The notes beneath the pieces were generated by a model. The model had not been told where the DNA came from and made no database searches. It was given only the letters and a program-made list of their open reading frames with translations. Positions 61,493 through 64,000 of a stretch of DNA of 64,000 bases are shown in pieces. How positions within the stretch are numbered: the stretch's first letter is position 1; the number at the start of each line of letters is the position of its first letter. The stretch comes from Cyclaneusma minus (Eukaryota > Ascomycota > Leotiomycetes > Marthamycetales > Marthamycetaceae), in assembly GCA_037179335.1 (NCBI GenBank), contig JAKZHN010000008.1, positions 62,001-126,000 on the forward strand, read 5' to 3'. Position numbers and translations under genes: made by a program.

Positions 61493-63584
61493 ATGGCGGA
61501 GGCAGGCTCGGAAACACCAAAGCGATCCAGGGCCGAGTTTGAGGAGGATGCGCCAGTCAACAAACCAGCTGGCGACGATGACGGTGAGCCTGCAAATGAA
61601 TACCTGCTCTCGAATACCTCATTCAGAGTGGAGGCTGACGAAAATGGCAGACTCTTCATCCGAAGACGACATGGGCCCCCAGCTCCCTTCTGCTGCCCCC
61701 AAGAAGAAACGACGGAAGCTCCCCTACGAAAAGCTCTACATCTCAGCTCTACCCAAGTCGGCGCGATATTCCAAATCCCTGATGCACAAGGAGCAGGTCA
61801 CATTCATCACCATGACCCCCTTAACCGACTTTCTCATCACCAGCTCCGTCGACGGCGTGGTCAAGTTCTGGAAGAAGATTGGCGAAGGCATCGAGTTCGT
61901 GAAGGAGTTCAAGGCGCACATTGGTGAAATCAAAAGCGTGTCTGTGAGCTCCGACGGTAGGAGTTTTGCGACCGCGGGCATCGACAAAAGCATCAAGATT
62001 TTCGACGTTATTACCTTTGATCTTCTGGCGATGCTGACAATCGAGTTTACCCCCAAGTGTGTTTGCTGGGTGCATAGACGTGGTGCATCGTTACCTCTGC
62101 TGGCAGCATCGGACGAAGTCAACTATTCCATTCGCATATACGACGGGCGCGGCGAAAAGCAGGAGCCAATACACACAATATCCGGACTACATCGAAGTGT
62201 TGTCTCGCTCATGGCCTTCAACGATGCCTACAATTGCGTCGTTTCAGCGGATGAAAACGGAATGCTCGAGTATTGGAGGCCAGAGGGGAACTACGAAAAA
62301 CCAGACAATGTTTTCGAGTACAAGAGTTCCACCAATCTATTCGAATTCAAGAAGGCGAAATCCACACCTACGACTCTGACCATCTCCCCGTCTGGCTCTC
62401 ACTTCGCCACCTTTTCTTTTCCAGATCGAAAAATTCGCATATTCGAGTTCGCAACAGGCAAGCTCTACCGAACATATGAAGAGTCGCTGCAAATAATCGA
62501 GGAGATGCAGCAGGCCGGGACGTCCATTCAGAAGTTGGAAGATGTTGAATTTGGGAGGAGGATGGCCACTGAGCGAGAACTGGAAAGTCCACTTTACAGG
62601 AATAAAGTTGACGTGATCTTTGACGAGACCGGCAATTTCATACTCTATGGCTCGATCCACGGAACCAAAGTCATCAACACTTACACGAACCGTGTGGTCA
62701 AAGTCTATGGCAAGGATGAGAACTTTCGGCCGCTGAGTCTTGCACTCTACCAAGGTCAACCCCAGAAAAAGGGAATAACGACCATTGAAATGGCCGCATC
62801 TAACAATCCTCTTCTCCAAGAATCCGAAACGCGGGATCCAATCCTCTTTGCCGCCGGAGTTGGTAAAGTCCGCTTCTACATGTTTACTAACGAAGAAGAG
62901 ATCTCCAAATCAGAGCGTGACGTCCACAACGAGAAGCCCATTAACCTCACAGCCCAGAAAGCCGTGGCGAAGAAGGTGGCTCAGACAGGAACTGCCGCGA
63001 TTCTCCATACGACATACGGCGACATACATATCCGACTATTCCCAGACGCAGCACCCAAAGCCGTGGAGAACTTTGTCACCCACTCCAAGCAGGGCTACTA
63101 CAATAACACAATTTTCCACCGCGTGATCCGCAAGTTCATGATCCAGTGTGGTGATCCCCTGGGCGACGGTACAGGAGGAGAAAGCATCTGGGGCAGAGAA
63201 TTCGAAGATGAATTCAGCACGCTGAAGCACGACAAGCCGTACACGGTCAGCATGGCCAACGCGGGACCCAACACGAATGGAAGTCAGTTCTTCATAACCA
63301 CGGAAAAAGCTGTAAGTTCACCCACTGCATGGTCCACTTTCCGATTCTTTATTTCAATTATTTCTCGAGTCTTTTTCCCCCCATGCGCTGCACGCGTCTC
63401 TGCTTTCGCCTCCTGTCTTGCTGATCTTTTTGTGGTATAGCCCTGGTTGGACAACAAACACACAATATTCGGACGAGCTATTCAGGGACTGGATGTGGTG
63501 CACAAGATTGAGAATACGCGGGTGGATAAGAGCAAGGAGAGACCGGAGGAGACGATCAAGATTATCAATATCTCGATCTTGTAG
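61493..63584 (+). CDS. cyp15: WD40-repeat peptidyl-prolyl cis-trans isomerase (PPWD1/Cyp15 type)
   Basis: Exons 61,493–61,583, 61,651–63,311 and 63,441–63,584 give 631 residues (human PPWD1 is about 646). The first intron (67 nt, GTGAGC…GCAG) links the acidic N-terminus to DDSSSEDDMGPQLPSAAPKKKRRKLPYEKLY, so a reading without it would miss the true start. WD40 repeats lie at about 75–420 (e.g. DFLITSSVDGVVKFWKK, SFATAGIDKSIKIFD). The cyclophilin domain spans about 478–631. Active-site residues are present: Arg521 (FHRVI), Phe526, Met527 and Gln529 (KFMIQCGD), the NGSQFFITT strand, Trp586 (PWLDNKH) and His591. The enzyme isomerises peptidyl-proline bonds and is a spliceosome-associated nuclear protein in animals. 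The KKKRRK run is a likely nuclear localisation signal. The second intron is 129 nt. Confidence 0.95.
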
Positions 63585-64000
63585 TCGAAGCGGCGGAAGC
63601 TGAAGACCGAGTCAATAGCGTGGAATGCTGCCTCCCGGAGAACTGAAGCTGGCAGACTCCAGACAGAATATGCGATTGCGATACCCCATTGCCAGCCTGA
63701 AATCCGGGTACATAACCACGGGTCATCAAGTACCTCTAGCCTCCTCGTCTGCCGTTTTGGGCACGCGATGATGCAGTTACCCGCAGTGATCTCGTTTTGG
63801 ATCAGGCTGCCGTTGTGCTAGAGTACCTTAATCCAATAGTTACCGGCTTTCACCCCGCCTTATCGTACATTTGGATCGTCGTAGGGATACATCTGTAGAC
63901 ATCTTTAATGATGACCCCCACAGGCCGCTGCTGACACGTTTTCGTATCTGCTTACCTGCCCTGCCCCCTGCCCAGGTCCATCACATGCATCAATCTCCCT
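63585..64000. other. 3' flank of the cyclophilin gene to the window end
   Basis: No gene is recognisable in the last 416 bp. Confidence 0.5.

Overview
The window is nuclear DNA of a filamentous ascomycete (Pezizomycotina). The signs are genes broken by short GT–AG introns (about 46–260 nt), fungus-restricted families (RfeG, DUF4336, fungal STAND/ankyrin proteins), small secreted cysteine proteins, and a 25-kb AT-rich block of mutated transposons of the kind left by repeat-induced point mutation (RIP). A Leotiomycetes-like source is only a guess.

Region 1 (1–~24,975) is an AT-rich repeat graveyard with no intact gene. It holds a complete but dead Ty3/gypsy LTR retrotransposon (4,244–12,127). 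Its two LTRs are 225 bp each, its target-site duplication is TTTGG, and it reads on the minus strand. It sits inside one unit of a tandemly repeated ~2.9-kb element (about 2,090–4,243 plus 12,128–13,032, then 13,033–15,912). A second, inverted copy of the retroelement (about 18.6–23.3 kb), a gag-side fragment (16,435–17,830) and another gypsy reverse transcriptase relic (1,200–1,620) are also present. Residual C and G bases lie mostly in GpC steps.

Region 2 (~25–32 kb) carries an unrecognised ORF at the AT-rich border, a DUF4336 gene, a charged coiled-coil protein gene, and a fungal STAND-N/ankyrin gene interrupted by an in-frame stop.

Region 3 (33.7–41.3 kb) holds four small minus-strand genes spaced about 2.2–2.5 kb apart. 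They encode one family of Cx2C-x11/12-Cx2C-x4-Cx2C zinc-binding-type proteins.

Region 4 (45–48.7 kb) holds three tandem minus-strand genes for ~116–119-aa secreted four-cysteine proteins. The third is frameshifted. A 225-bp Tc1/mariner-type MITE and a 553-bp hAT-type MITE lie between the second and third copies, the hAT element 16 bp beyond the third copy's stop codon.

Region 5 (49.9–63.6 kb) is a conserved core: DNA polymerase eta, RfeG, a small basic/acidic protein, a PAN/Apple-like secreted protein, a FAR-17a/AIG1 membrane hydrolase and a WD40–cyclophilin (PPWD1/Cyp15 type). The layout of stable housekeeping genes beside repeat-rich DNA with tandem, decaying small-protein families resembles the compartmented genomes of plant-associated fungi. 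That interpretation is inference. Exon borders were worked out by reading splice signals and frames, not from transcripts.
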